A stretch of 64,000 nucleotides of DNA from the NCBI RefSeq assembly GCF_019578655.1, contig NC_063256.1:8432001-8496000 (forward strand), read 5' to 3'. The position numbers and the translations under genes are program-made. The notes below the pieces were generated by a model. It saw nothing but the letters and a program-made list of their open reading frames with translations, did no database searches and was not told the DNA's origin. Below are positions 13,560-44,278 of the stretch, one piece after another (within the stretch, counting starts at the first letter, position 1; each line of letters starts with the position of its first letter). Source of the DNA: Ricinus communis (Eukaryota; Streptophyta; Magnoliopsida; Malpighiales; Euphorbiaceae).

Positions 13560-14225
13560 TTCTATATAAGCCTTCCTTTCAAGCTTAACGAAGATATCAA
13601 TCCAACTAAAGCCACCCATCTAGGAATGTCTCCTACAGATCTAGCTCTTGCCAGATCAGAATGCCTAACTCTGCTACAATAAGGCCTCATCGAGCCCACA
13701 ACCTCACAATGGGTCTGTCAAGCCTTTTACGTGGAAAAAAGATCTGAAAAACTAAGAGGAAAAAAGAGACTTGTTATTGATTACAAGCCTCTGAATCATT
13801 TTTTGCAAGACAACAAGTTTCCTCTTCCTCGCATCAAACCTAAAAATCCACATTCAGAAGGCCCAATTCTATTCAAAATTTGATCTCAAAGCTGGATTTT
13901 GGCAATTGATTATCCAACCCTCAGAAAGATACAAAATAACCTTTTGTATCCTAAACGCCCAATATCAATGGATAGTCATGCCTTTTGGGCTCAAGACAGC
14001 TCATTCTCAGTTCCAAAAAACAATGATAGAAATCTTTGGGTCTATCCTCTATTCCTCTCTAATCTACATTGATGATATTCTCTTATTCTCATAAACGGCT
14101 GAGGAACATCATCAACTCCTGAAACAATTCCTTGCTATCATCCAAAAGTACAGAATAAAGTTTTCAGAGAAAAAAAGTATTATTAGCTAGCAAGAAATAG
14201 AGTTCTTTGGAATGCATTTTAAGGA
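13560..14225 (+). pseudogene. Viral reverse transcriptase remnant
   Basis: Conserved RT blocks are readable across two frames: the R-L-V-I-D-Y block near 13770, the FDLKAGFW block near 13880, the MPFGL block near 13979, and the catalytic YIDD box at about 14065-14076. A frameshift lies near 13860-13890 and stop codons follow at 14092 and near 14190. The enzyme would copy the pregenomic RNA; here it is inactive. Confidence 0.85.
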
Positions 14226-15461
14226 CGGCCAATATACGATGGTCCACACTTGACAAAAGAGCTTGATTACTTTCCATATGAGAATCTCTCTGTAAAGCAA
14301 ATCCAGCAATTTCTCGGGATACTCAACTATGTCAGGGAAGCCATGCCACATCTATCCAGTTACACATGTCATCTTTCCAAAATGCTCAAAAGGAACCCTC
14401 CCCCTTGGGGAACAGAACAGACAACAATTGTTAAGAGACTAAAAGAATTGGCTCACAATCCTCCACCCCTTACCATTCCGTCTACAAGACATCTTATCCT
14501 ACAGACTGACGCATCAGATCATGCATGAAGGGCAATTCTTCTTGAAAATCTCAATAACAAGGAACAACTGTGTGAATATGCATCAGGACAATTTTCTCCA
14601 TCAGAAAGGCATTACCATTCAACATATAAAGAGATTCTGGTAGTCAAATATGGGATAAAAAAGTTTGAGTTCTTCTTGATCAGTCAACACTTCTTGGTCC
14701 GAATGGATAACTCTTCATTTCCAAAGATCCTCGAGTCCAATCAAAAGACCTTACCAGAACCGCAATTATTGAGATTAAAGTCATGGTTTAGCAGCTATGA
14801 TTTTGAAGTCCAGCATGTAAAAGGAACAAGAAACCTCATCCCAGATTTCTTATCCAGACTATCAAAGCCACAACCAAAACCCCAACCTATTGTCCTCCTC
14901 ACCTCAACAATTAATCTTCCAATAATCTTCATGGCCTCTCCATCTTCAAAAATCCCTCTGCAACCTCCATCACCACCAAATCTTCCTGCAAACCTCACAA
15001 CAAAGCAAATCAACAATTTTGCCAAAAATATGATGTTTCATTATTTGGCAATCATCCAACAGACTTTCTCACTACCCATCCAACCCAATTTCTTTTATCC
15101 AGATTATCCTTGGTGCTTAATCTATCACCTTTCTCCTACCCATCCACAAATTGAAAGTGAACTATGGTTTCTATGGTGTCTTTCCACAGTTTGTTATCAT
15201 GCTATAGAAGTGTCAGTCATGGACCTTCTATACTTCTTCAATATTGATACAAATGCAGGAACATATTCATGGAAATATCTCACTTGGTTCAAAACCCCAT
15301 ATCTATGGAAAAAGGATCTCCTCAAAATAATTCATAAAAATAAATTGTTCACAGACAATGACTTCAAGGCTTCAGGAAATCATGCCATCTATATTCTTCA
15401 CAAACCTTACTTTAAGCTCTCAGAAGATATCTATGCCACCCAAAACATCTGTCATTATTGA
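14226..15461 (+). pseudogene. Viral RNase H remnant running in frame into a second ORF
   Basis: From about 14250 one frame holds the RT connection region and RNase H (first catalytic Asp in QTDASDH, about 14505). It is interrupted by one TGA at 14526-14528, where the family normally has a sense codon, then stays open from 14529 to the stop at 15459-15461. RNase H ends at the LSRL motif near 14860. The remaining 200 or so codons, with an ATG at 14931, encode a Pro-rich start followed by aromatic-rich sequence of unknown function. It may be the downstream second ORF of a florendovirus-like genome. No stop separates the two parts. Confidence 0.75.
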
Positions 15462-15829
15462 AAAACAATTGAAATGCCCTTGCATCTTGCTCCTCCGCCA
15501 ATAACAAGGGAATTAAAGCTCACTCTATAATTGAGAAAGAAATGATTTAGGAAGGACCAATGTTTCTACACCACTTGTCTGCACTTACAATGGACCTGAT
15601 AATCAATGGATTGAATACTCCATCACTGAACGATCCACTTTACCTATACTGCCGTCATCACTAGATGATCCAACTCTGATCACTGAACAACAAGATGCCA
15701 TTATGCAAGATTCTTAGCCCCCGGATGATGATAGTGGTCCGTGGTAACTCATCCTTTTTGCTGGCAATAAAGACAATACAACACTTAATCTCTCTCCTCC
15801 ATAATTCATGATATAATTAAAAGGTGTAA

Positions 15830-16080
15830 AAAGATAAGATTCCTATCTTATCTTTTCCATCCTATTATGTGTATTATTTTTTGTCCTTTTAGGCATGTGA
15901 TAGGATTTATCTTTATGTAAGTGTGTAATCTCATCTTTTCTTCTTAGGAGGACACGTGTAAAAAATAAGATTCCCACCTTATCTTTTCTGTCTTATTGTA
16001 ATAAGGCTCCTCTATATAAAGAGAAGTCTTGAGTAATGTAAGTAAGCAGTTTTCTTTTATCTATCAAGAAATAAAATTCT
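15830..16080 (+). promoter_or_regulatory. Pararetroviral promoter and leader-like block
   Basis: Just past the last viral ORF come repeated GATAAGATT...CTTATCTTTT phrases (about 15833-15856 and 15966-15987), a CTATATAAAG TATA box at 16012-16021, and an AATAAA signal near 16070. This is the order expected for the promoter and RNA 3' end of a Caulimoviridae genome. Activity in the host cannot be judged. Confidence 0.65.
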
Positions 16081-16329
16081 CCTTATGGCTTTCTAAACTC
16101 TTCATCTCTTCCTCTTGATCCTTTGGCTATGAACTATCAGTTTGCACGATATGTTCTTCTATGATTCAAAAGAACTAACTCGGCTATAAGAATCCAAAAG
16201 AGCACAAAGACCTCTCATGGCAAAGCTGCCTCTACTCGGTCTTAGCTTGAGGATTTATCTTGCCTTGAGTTTAGAGTATGAGAATTATAGAATGAACAGC
16301 TTGGAGGGCACGACGGCGATGATACGTTA

Positions 16330-17213
16330 AAGTATACTTTCATCACCTCATTACCATATGAGATACAACCAAAAGTCAATAACATGATCGCCGCAATAAA
16401 AAAAGCCAAATTTCTCCAAGAGTAATGGAGGTTGCTGATGTAAAGGAAGGAACTATAGAAGACTGATCTTTTCTAAGGTCATGTTCAATTTGATCAATCT
16501 GCCTTTTGGGCCTTGTAATTTCTTTTTCCTTCTGGATGAAAGCTGGTGTAATCGGTTAGGGAACTCGAAGCTCTCTATCCAAGGCTTGATATTTGGCGGT
16601 TAAAGAGGAATATAGTTGGAGTACTTCTTGAGAGAAGGTATTCAACTTCTGGTTCAACTTGTGAGCCAAATGAAGAGCCCGATCTAATTTTCCATCAATT
16701 TTCTTTAAATAAGAGTTCTGGACTATGGAATTAGAAGTCTGCCAATTCAGTACTTCTTCTGGTGGAGTGAGAGGCTCTATGGATCATGATGGAGTAACCC
16801 TTGAGGGGAGGATCTCTGATCTTTTATTTACTGACTTCCCTAAAGGAGGGAAATCTTCAGGCTGAAACATGAAACAGTTTTGAATTGTCTGGGGTGTTTG
16901 GACTGCTCGCAAACCAGAGTAAATCTTTTGTTTGCAAGTAGTAGAAGGCTTCTGTCCAAAAACAATTTCCTTTTAAGCCAAAAGTATTTTCATCTCATCA
17001 AAGGTAATATCAAGGACAGTCTTTCCTTCTTTTGCAAGAAGTTCCAAAGCTTCCTTATACATAGGAAGAGGAGATTTATCCTGCTTTTTTTTCTGTTTTT
17101 TGTGGATGCCAATCCAAGGACCGTCTGGATCTCGGTCATCTTGATTGTAATGTTCTTCAATATTTTTCTTTTGTTAAATTACCGAGTCAACAACATCCAT
17201 GTGGATAGTACTT
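16330..17213 (-). pseudogene. Inverted viral polyprotein fragment with coiled-coil region
   Basis: On the minus strand, from about 17213 downward, a broken frame shows a very basic linker (IHKKQKKKQ), a Pro-rich spacer, and a heptad-like stretch (LDRALHLAHKLNQKL, then LTAKYQALDRELR) resembling the virion-associated coiled coil that precedes coat protein in caulimovirids. At least four in-frame stops interrupt it. Assignment is by character and context, not a firm family match. It probably comes from the same virus type as the plus-strand fragment. Confidence 0.55.
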
Positions 17214-17215
17214 AA

Positions 17216-17967
17216 TAAGGTGACATGATGGCCGTTTTATATAAATTGGCCTACGACTTTCAATTTAGAGTAAATTAGACCTCATTTACAAGCTTAGGGC
17301 CACTCCTTGCCTCTATGAATGAGATAGAAAGTTGAATGGCTAAAAGGAAATTCATTTGCAAGAGGGATAGACATTAACCGATAGTGGCAAAAATTAGAAA
17401 ACAAAAAAGTATATCTCTGTCAATTTTATTAATCTAATTTATAAAAATTTTAGGGTCATCAGTTTTACTCCATTATGTAAATTTAAATAAATACTAGTTT
17501 TTACTATAAAATGATGCCCACATTAGTCTGAAATTTTGTGTTGCACAAATAAATTTAATTTTAACTATTTTAAAAAATAGACCTATAATTTCTATTAATT
17601 TTTTAATATAAAATATATTTTCTATTTCTATTTTATTGAAAAATCAAAATTAACAAGCCATTTCCAATAGCTACCATCAATTTTACCAGTTTTAATTAAA
17701 ACTTGAATCTTAAATTATAAATCTATATGTTAAAATATTGAAATTAGATAACTTTAACTCCGACCTACAAGTTTGAGGGTGTATTTGATCCATTGTGCAA
17801 TGATATTTAGGAACATTAATGAGAAGCACTCTTAAAAACTCAGGAACTTGGGTAAAATGTACCCAATTTTATAGAGAAATCAATTTACAAAAATTGGATC
17901 AATGATGTGATTTTTCTTTTTTCATGAAAGTAAAGTGTAAAAAAGACTGCAAGTGACTAAGAAAAGA
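17216..17967. other. Spacer between viral insertion and BRWD gene
   Basis: AT-rich and without a supported gene. The right-most 150 bases or so likely hold the 3' UTR and poly(A) site of the minus-strand BRWD gene. Confidence 0.5.
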
Positions 17968-31124
<13,157 letters not shown>

Positions 31125-31137
31125 TTTTTGGTACGAT

Positions 31138-32575
31138 CTGGGAAAAGTAGAAAAAAATTGTTCAGTGGCATTCAGTCTAAGTGTTGCCCATAAAGCAAAA
31201 CAACAGCTAAGACTTTGAAAATATTCATCGAAAACACAATTTACAACCAAAACAAAAAGAGATGCAATGGCTGTTTGGTCCAATGCGATGCAATTCAGTC
31301 CAACACTGTTGCACCAAATCTGGTACCGATATAGTTCACGAAACCGTTACTTAAACCTTGGAGATTAGCTTAAATGAGAGGAAGCATGGTACCTCATTGC
31401 ATTGGGCATTGTTCAACCAAAAATAGAACAAGTATACATCAAAAATGACAATGGCCTACATGGTATTATTTGAAAATGTAAGTTGACTTGAACAGTTGTG
31501 CAAGTGCATAATTCAGATAGCTTAATAACTTCTAGATAAAGATATACCAAGATCAATCAAACAAAATAGGTTCAAGAGAACGACTAGTTTTCTTCTTGCA
31601 TTTGGAGCTCGCAAAGTGATTATGTGCCAAAGGTGGACGCATGAATTTATCTGCTGGTTTTTAGCTTGCTTACTATCATCCATATGGTCTGATGACTCTT
31701 ATGTGATAAGTATTCATTATAAAAGTACTATTCTTTAATAAGAATTGGTGGTGGAGGTTACAGGGAGCCAAATATAGTGTGTCACTTCGAGCCTGTTCTT
31801 GCGTACACCAAGCCTTGGGGTTACAATGATGAAAACCTTCCGTAACATACATTGGCTCGTAGAACCCTAATAGTCAGGTTCTTAACTGTTATATTTCGTC
31901 CCCTAAAAACCTAATCCTAGTTACATAATTTCCTACCCATTTTGCATCAATCATTCTTCTTAAATGTCTGGAAACTGTTAAAGGGGGAAAAGGAAAAAGA
32001 GTGGTTTACTTATTGCAGTACATTAAACAAAGGGAAAACCCAATAGTTTAGTACCCCGTATAAGCTCAACTACATATTATAACTAATATAAATAAATCTC
32101 CCAAGTTCTTACACAAAAGTGAGCTATTTGAGTAAGTTACATACATTTCATCACTTCCAAACACCTAAAGTCAATTAATTAATTAGCGATAAATCAAGAA
32201 TCTCATAACAAACAAAGAGCAAAGCATAACTCATAATCACCCCATAGATTTCTAATAACGGCTAGTAAAAGAGTAGGCCGTTTATTTACAACAAACAAAC
32301 CCTAGCACAGACTCCATACCAACTGAAACTTCATGAGCTAAAACAAATATGTTACGAAAAACTAACTGAAATATTTCAGTTTTGACGTTAAGATTTTAAA
32401 AAACAGTAACTAATGGAAATTACAGTCAGGCTAGCATTAATTTAAGCACCAATTAGAAACAGCAATAAAAAAAAAAAAATCATAAAAAGAGAAGCAATTA
32501 GCATATGCAGAATAAAGTAGAATAGACAACGATCCAATCCAACAAACGAGAAACAGCACAGCTTGAAAATCGTAC
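31138..32575 (-). other. Predicted 5' UTR intron of the BRWD gene
   Basis: On the minus strand a donor (CTCTG|GTACG at 32576/32575) and a polypyrimidine acceptor (TTTTCCCAG ending at 31138) lie upstream of the BRWD ATG at 31124. Together they define a leader intron of about 1.4 kb. No other gene is visible in it. Transcript data would settle it. Confidence 0.5.
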
Positions 32576-32576
32576 C

Positions 32577-34595
32577 AGAGAGGGAAAGAATATCTTTATT
32601 TGATTTGATTTTATCTTATTCTTTTCAATCTCTGCCACCTTTCAATCTCTGTGTGCATCACTGGCTTGACTTCAACAAGCTTGAAAAAGAAATTTAGTGG
32701 AATATTATAAAAAATAAATAAATAAATAAATAGAAACGTAGAGGATTTTAATTGAGGTATGGAATCCTGATTCCTGAGAGGTGAAGATTGAGGAATGTGA
32801 ATAAAGGAGACAGAGCGTAGTTACATTTTGAAATTTGGTTATGTTTTTTCCTTTTCTTTTTCTTTTTCTTAAGTCGGTTATCCTGTGCAGGGAAAGATGG
32901 AGAAAATGAAAATGAACAAGGAATTGGAGGGATTTATGAAATAGAAAAAGGCTCTAATTTAGGAAATCTTTTTACGAGATTAATTTCAGGGTATAATAGT
33001 TTATAGAACATAATCAGATGATTAAATGGGGCACTGCAGAATTAGACGAATTAGGCACTCCTGCAATGAAATTACTGTTACACCCATGAGGCTATTCTTT
33101 TGTCTTGAAGTTGTAGGCGTACTTTTCAAACCCTTTGGATGATTCTATCAGGGCTATATTTGTCCTTGTCGAGAGTGCACGTGGAATTGGACTACCAATG
33201 CTTGCCTTCAACCATATGAATTATGGGAGAGTAGCAGTGGTATATATCTGAGTGCAACTTGCTTTTGTCCGAAAATTAATTCATGCAGAGACTGCAATTA
33301 ATTCAAAGACAAAAGGAAAATTGTTGTTAATCACTTGTCAAAATGGAAGAGATTCTTCATAAAAAACAATGATCAAATAACCTAGTCCAAAGCTCCATTT
33401 GTTTAGCAGAATAAATAACTCGTTTACCTAAAATAGTAACTTATTTTGTGTTGTTTAATTGAATTAAAAATCTTTAAAAAGAAAAAAAAACTAAAATAAT
33501 AGAATATTTAATAGTCATTAATTTAAAACTTTGGAAAAGAAATTGAACAATTTTTTTCATTACTGTAGGATGGATCTTTACAAAGGAAATATTTCAAATT
33601 AACTAATATTTCTGAAGTACAGAGCAGAGCCCTGGAAACAGGCATGATGAAGTCTAAAGCTGTATTTTGCTTTGATATCATGAACTGTTATGATTATACA
33701 GGTAGGTGCTTATCTGATCAACATGTACAAGCAGCTCAAACTGTGATTTCGGCTGAATAAACCCCCCATGCAGTTTAACAGTAGATTGTAAGCAAATCTA
33801 AAGACCAGATGTCATACTTTGGGAGGCAAGAGAAGAATCAGAATTGGATAGCTTAACTGGACGCAAGTGAAGCTTAGCAAATAAAGACAGGTTTACTCTG
33901 TCCTAGAACCCTTTTCAACCTAATAAAGCCAAACAGCAGAAAATTCTCAACTGCAACTCAGCATCAGTCCTCACAGGACAAGAAGGAAGGATCTTTTGCG
34001 TGTTACGAATCAGAATTGTTCAACTAGCATCTTTACAAACACAGCAGTAAAATGAGAAACCAATTGGTTCCAAAGACGCTACCCTATTTGCCCATCTACC
34101 TTTTTACATAATAGGAAAATTTATTAGCACAAAGCGGCAGTATTTTTCAACTCGTGCAACAGCCAACAATTCAGAACCCTCACATGTTCTCCCTGAATAG
34201 GAATCTACCGCAATATTCAACTCATTCAATACTACGACAGTATGTCATGCAAAGTTTTCCACATGAGACATATATAAACATAAAATGCTGATTTGATAAT
34301 GGGTCCAGGAAAAAAGAAAATGCAATGCTTTTCTGGAAGTTAGAAAATTTATTAAAAAAAGAAATAGTACAATACATTTATCCTACATCTTCGCTTTTCA
34401 GTCTCTGTCAGCTAATGCTCCCACGTCTGCAACACTAATCCTCCTACCACTGAAAGTCCTTGATATATTCTAATAACATTAAAACTGGCGTACAAAAACA
34501 TGACCTGAACTTCCCCACTTAATTCTTTGGATGCTGATCAGTCCAGACAACTACATGCCATTCAAGGCGCAACAAATAATATACAACAAAGCACG
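32577..34595. other. BRWD promoter side and MCM7 3' side
   Basis: CT-rich sequence near 32577-32870 probably holds the BRWD leader exon and start site (minus strand). The rest, up to the MCM7 stop, is AT-rich; its right end should include the MCM7 3' UTR. No further gene is supported. Confidence 0.5.
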
Positions 34596-41004
<6,409 letters not shown>

Positions 41005-41097
41005 GGTTCAAAGGACAGAGAATGCACACATGCAGAGAGAGTGTGAGAGAGAGAGGCGGGGAGGATGGAAATGGTTTAGACGAGAGAGATAGGGTGG

Positions 41098-41109
41098 TTT
41101 GGCGCCAAA
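41098..41109. promoter_or_regulatory. E2F-like palindrome upstream of MCM7
   Basis: TTTGGCGCCAAA, a perfect palindrome matching the E2F consensus TTTSSCGC on both strands, begins 94 bases upstream of the MCM7 ATG. E2F/DP sites drive G1/S expression of plant MCM genes. Confidence 0.8.
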
Positions 41110-41137
41110 AAGAATTAGAGGGAAGCTGGAAGGATGC

Positions 41138-41150
41138 TTTTGGCGGGAAA
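41138..41150. promoter_or_regulatory. Second E2F-like site upstream of MCM7
   Basis: TTTTGGCGGGAAA contains TTGGCGGGAAA, a canonical E2F core, about 135 bases upstream of the MCM7 ATG and 28 bases beyond the palindromic site. Paired sites are common in S-phase promoters. Confidence 0.8.
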
Positions 41151-42029
41151 TAAAGAAGGGATGGGACTTACAGATATGATAGAATATGAATAGGTGTATT
41201 ATATATAGCGTACAAGCTGATGATGAACGTTCGTGATCGCAGTTTCCAGGGTAAATGATTAGCTGATTTTGGGACCCGTGTAGAAAAATAATGAAATAAA
41301 AAAGGTTTTGGACCACGGCCACAATATAGAATTCTTTGAATTAAGACTATCTCATATTTATATAATTTTAACCATTAATTTAAAATTAATAATTAAAATT
41401 TATTATTCAACAAAAATATATATAATATTTTTTAATTTTAATAAAATCTTAATTGTTCTATTAAACTACAGGCACCAATTGTTACTACAGTATTTTTATT
41501 TTATTAAAAAAAAAAAAGTATTATCCTCAAAATAAATCGTGAAGGGCAGGTTTGGTGTAAAAAGCCCCATAAAATAAAGGTGAAAGACTAAGGTGTGAGG
41601 TTTGGATCTCACCTCTTCCATTTTCTAAAGTAACACATTAACATATTAATATTATTAACATTACTTATCATTAAAAATAAATAATAACATTATTATTATT
41701 AAACACAAAAGTCAGCATAGATTTACTAAATCAACTAATTAGCTATTCGAGATTTGCTCTATTTTAACTGAATATTAATTTTAGACTTAAATTACTCACA
41801 ATAAATTATTGAATCATATTTCATTTTTTAATGCACAGATTGAAAAACTTATATGACACATTTAAGAATTTATGATTACAATCCAATTTTTAATATATAA
41901 CTTATTAAATTAATGCATTTACAATTTCAGTAACTAGACAGTATTTAAATTTAAGTCTAAAATTATTTTAAAAAGATTCTTTTAACTTTCAATTCAAATA
42001 TTTGCCTTTTAAATATCTCATTAAATTAT
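41151..42029. other. MCM7 upstream sequence and AT-rich spacer
   Basis: The MCM7 promoter occupies the left end. From about 41330 the sequence is AT-rich and I recognise no gene. Confidence 0.5.
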
Positions 42030-43795
42030 CATCTTAAGGATCTATTTTAATTTATTTTATTATCAAAATTTTAAATAATGATAAAAAATTATTTATATAT
42101 ATATATATTTTTTTAGAAAGATAAATAATTTGTTTATATGTATTTTTTTAGTACTCATAAAGGTCTTTTCTTTTTCTTATTATGTTTTCAACTTAATTTT
42201 TCTATAAATTTTTTTGTACTTTGATGAATTTGATCTATTACTATAAATATATAAATAAATAAATTAGATAACTTCTCGTTAATTATCAATTAATAACTAT
42301 CATTTTCATGTCTATTTAAATTTATTTTATTACTAAATACTCCAATAATAATGAAAAGAATGTGTACATTATTAACTATATATAACTTCTTATTTGAAGT
42401 TTTTCTTTTCTATAAGATAAATGATTTTTTTTCTTTATATTCTTCTCGAAATCTTATAAAATTTTTTTATATATAGATATATATTCATATTCATTCTAAA
42501 TTTTTACTTCTATTAAAGTTGAAATGATATGTTTATTGTATCTTTTATTAAGTCAAATCAAATAATGTTATTCTTATTATTATTTTTATTATTATTAATG
42601 AATTTAAATTACTTTACATACAATTATTTATGCTAATACTTACTCGATATTTACATGAATTTTAAACTACTTATCGTTTAAATTATTTAAATAATATTAA
42701 CTAATTAAAATTATTTTAATTAATAAATATTTATTTATTATATTTAAATTAATAAAATTATTAATTAGCAAAAAGAATTTCAATATCTCTATATATAGTA
42801 TATTATTTTCATTTGATATCTTAAAATAATACTATATATTTTATGACTTTTAACTAGCTTTTCTCTTTTTTCTTGATAATTTTTTTATAAATTTTTTTAT
42901 ATTTTGGCAAATGAATATACTACTAAAATATATGAAAGCAAGGTTTCAACTTGCTTTTTTCTATATTTTTAATAATTTTTTTATAAATTTTTTTATATTT
43001 TAGTGAATTAGTCTATTGCTAAGAATATTTAAATAAAAAAAATTATATAACTCTTCATTAACTATTATTTAATAAGCATCATTTTAATAGTTTATTTTAA
43101 TTTATTTTATTATTAAATATTTCAAAATTGATGAAAAAGATATTCGCATTGTTGATTATATCATTTGGAATGTTTTTTCTTCTAAAAAAATGAATAATAT
43201 TTTTATATTAATTTTTGTTAATGCTCATAAAAATTTATTTTCTTTCTTATTATATTTTTAACTTAACTTTTTTATGTTTTGATGAATTTAGCCTATTACT
43301 ATAAATACTTAAATAAATAAATTAGATAATTTTTTATTGATCCCAATTAATAATTATTGTTTTTATTTATTTAAATTTATTTTATTACTAAATACTCTAA
43401 TAAAAATAAAAAATATTTACGTTGTTAACTATATGTAATTTTTTATTTGAAATTTTTTCTTTTTTACAATATAAATATTTTTTTTTTATTCTTCTTAGTG
43501 CTTATAAAAACTTTATATATATAAACACATGCTCACATATTCAAGTTGAAATGATATGTCTATTATATCTTTTTATTAAATCAAAATAAATAATATAATT
43601 AATAATAATAATTATTATTATTATTATTATTATTTGAATTAAATTATTTTACATATAATTATTTATGCTAATACTTACAAGATATGTATATGAATTTTGA
43701 ACTATTTATTATTTAAACTATTCAAATATATTAACTAATTAAAATTATTTTAGTTAATAAATATTTATTAATTATATTAAAATTAATAAAATTAA
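42030..43795. repeat. Diverged AT-rich higher-order tandem repeat
   Basis: A block of roughly 750 bases (about 42030-42790) recurs at about 43080-43795 with a period near 1040. For example, TTATGCTAATACTTAC occurs at about 42630 and 43666 in matching surroundings. Inside each block a shorter unit repeats at about 270-280 bases (phrases like CTATTACTATAAATA followed by AAATAAATAAATTAGATAA at about 42235 and 43293, with a third, more diverged copy near 43010). Copies differ by many substitutions, so the array is old. It ends directly at the MULE transposase remnant. Confidence 0.7.
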
Positions 43796-44278
43796 TGATC
43801 AGAGCCTAACATAGTTAGGAAACCTGCTGGAAGACCCAAAAAGAAGAGAATTAGAGCACCATATGAGCCAAAGAATCCTTTTAAGGCATCTAAGGCTGGG
43901 GGAAATGTGGTATGTGGGAACTGTAAAGGAATTGGACATAATGTTAGAGGCTGCAAGGCTAGTGTGATTGGTGAAACCCCATGGCAAAGAAGACATAGGC
44001 TGGAGAAACAGAAACAGAAATCAGGTGCTTCATCTTCTGGAACAAAGAAAACAAGATCAAGAGCACAAGCAAGCAAAGATTTTAGAATGCTTAGTTCAGA
44101 ACATTACCCTATTTGTATTATTTTATCTGTTAATGTGAATAAGTTATGAGTTGGCTTTTTTAATTATCATTTTATGTAGGCTGAACCAAAAGGTCAGAAG
44201 AGAAGGAAGCAACCAGAAAGTTCTTCCCAACCAACAAGGACTAGCAACTCCACGTTAGTGACACGTCATGTGTTTTAA
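43795..44278 (+). pseudogene. Mutator-like (MULE) transposase C-terminal remnant
   Basis: A plus-strand frame from about 43810 shows the basic GRPKKKR motif, then a CX2CX4HX4C zinc knuckle (VCGNCKGIGHNVRGC, about 43913-43957), which together mark the C-terminus of MuDR-family plant transposases. After an acceptor (TTTATGTAG, exon from 44180) a last exon encodes a basic, Ser-rich tail and stops at 44278. The catalytic DDE domain and terminal repeats are missing upstream, where AT-rich repeat DNA begins. It is a dead fragment. Confidence 0.8.

Larger units (their letters stand above)
12404..17215. mobile_element. Endogenous pararetrovirus (Caulimoviridae), degenerate, two opposed fragments
   Basis: The plus strand carries, in virus order, coat-protein zinc knuckle, aspartic protease, reverse transcriptase, RNase H, a further ORF and a promoter-like block (12404 to about 16090). 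Beyond it, from 17213 down to about 16330, the minus strand carries a different part of a similar genome: basic linker plus coiled coil. The order coat protein-protease-RT-RNase H without integrase, and the RNase H end (short ISxHFLVRxDN-type motif), point to Caulimoviridae. A long polyprotein plus second ORF next to (TA)n most resembles the endogenous florendovirus/petuvirus group (inference). Stops and frameshifts in every domain make it a dead copy. Integration of such viruses happens by illegitimate repair, which explains the inverted join. Confidence 0.88.

Noticed and set aside
16880..17215. Plus-strand 111-codon open frame with a hydrophobic end
   Set aside because: The minus strand over the same bases reads basic and coiled-coil viral sequence; the plus frame is only its complement.
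41596..41625. tRNA-like phrase GGTTTGGATCTCACC
   Set aside because: It resembles a T-arm, but no acceptor stem, D-arm or anticodon arm can be placed around it.
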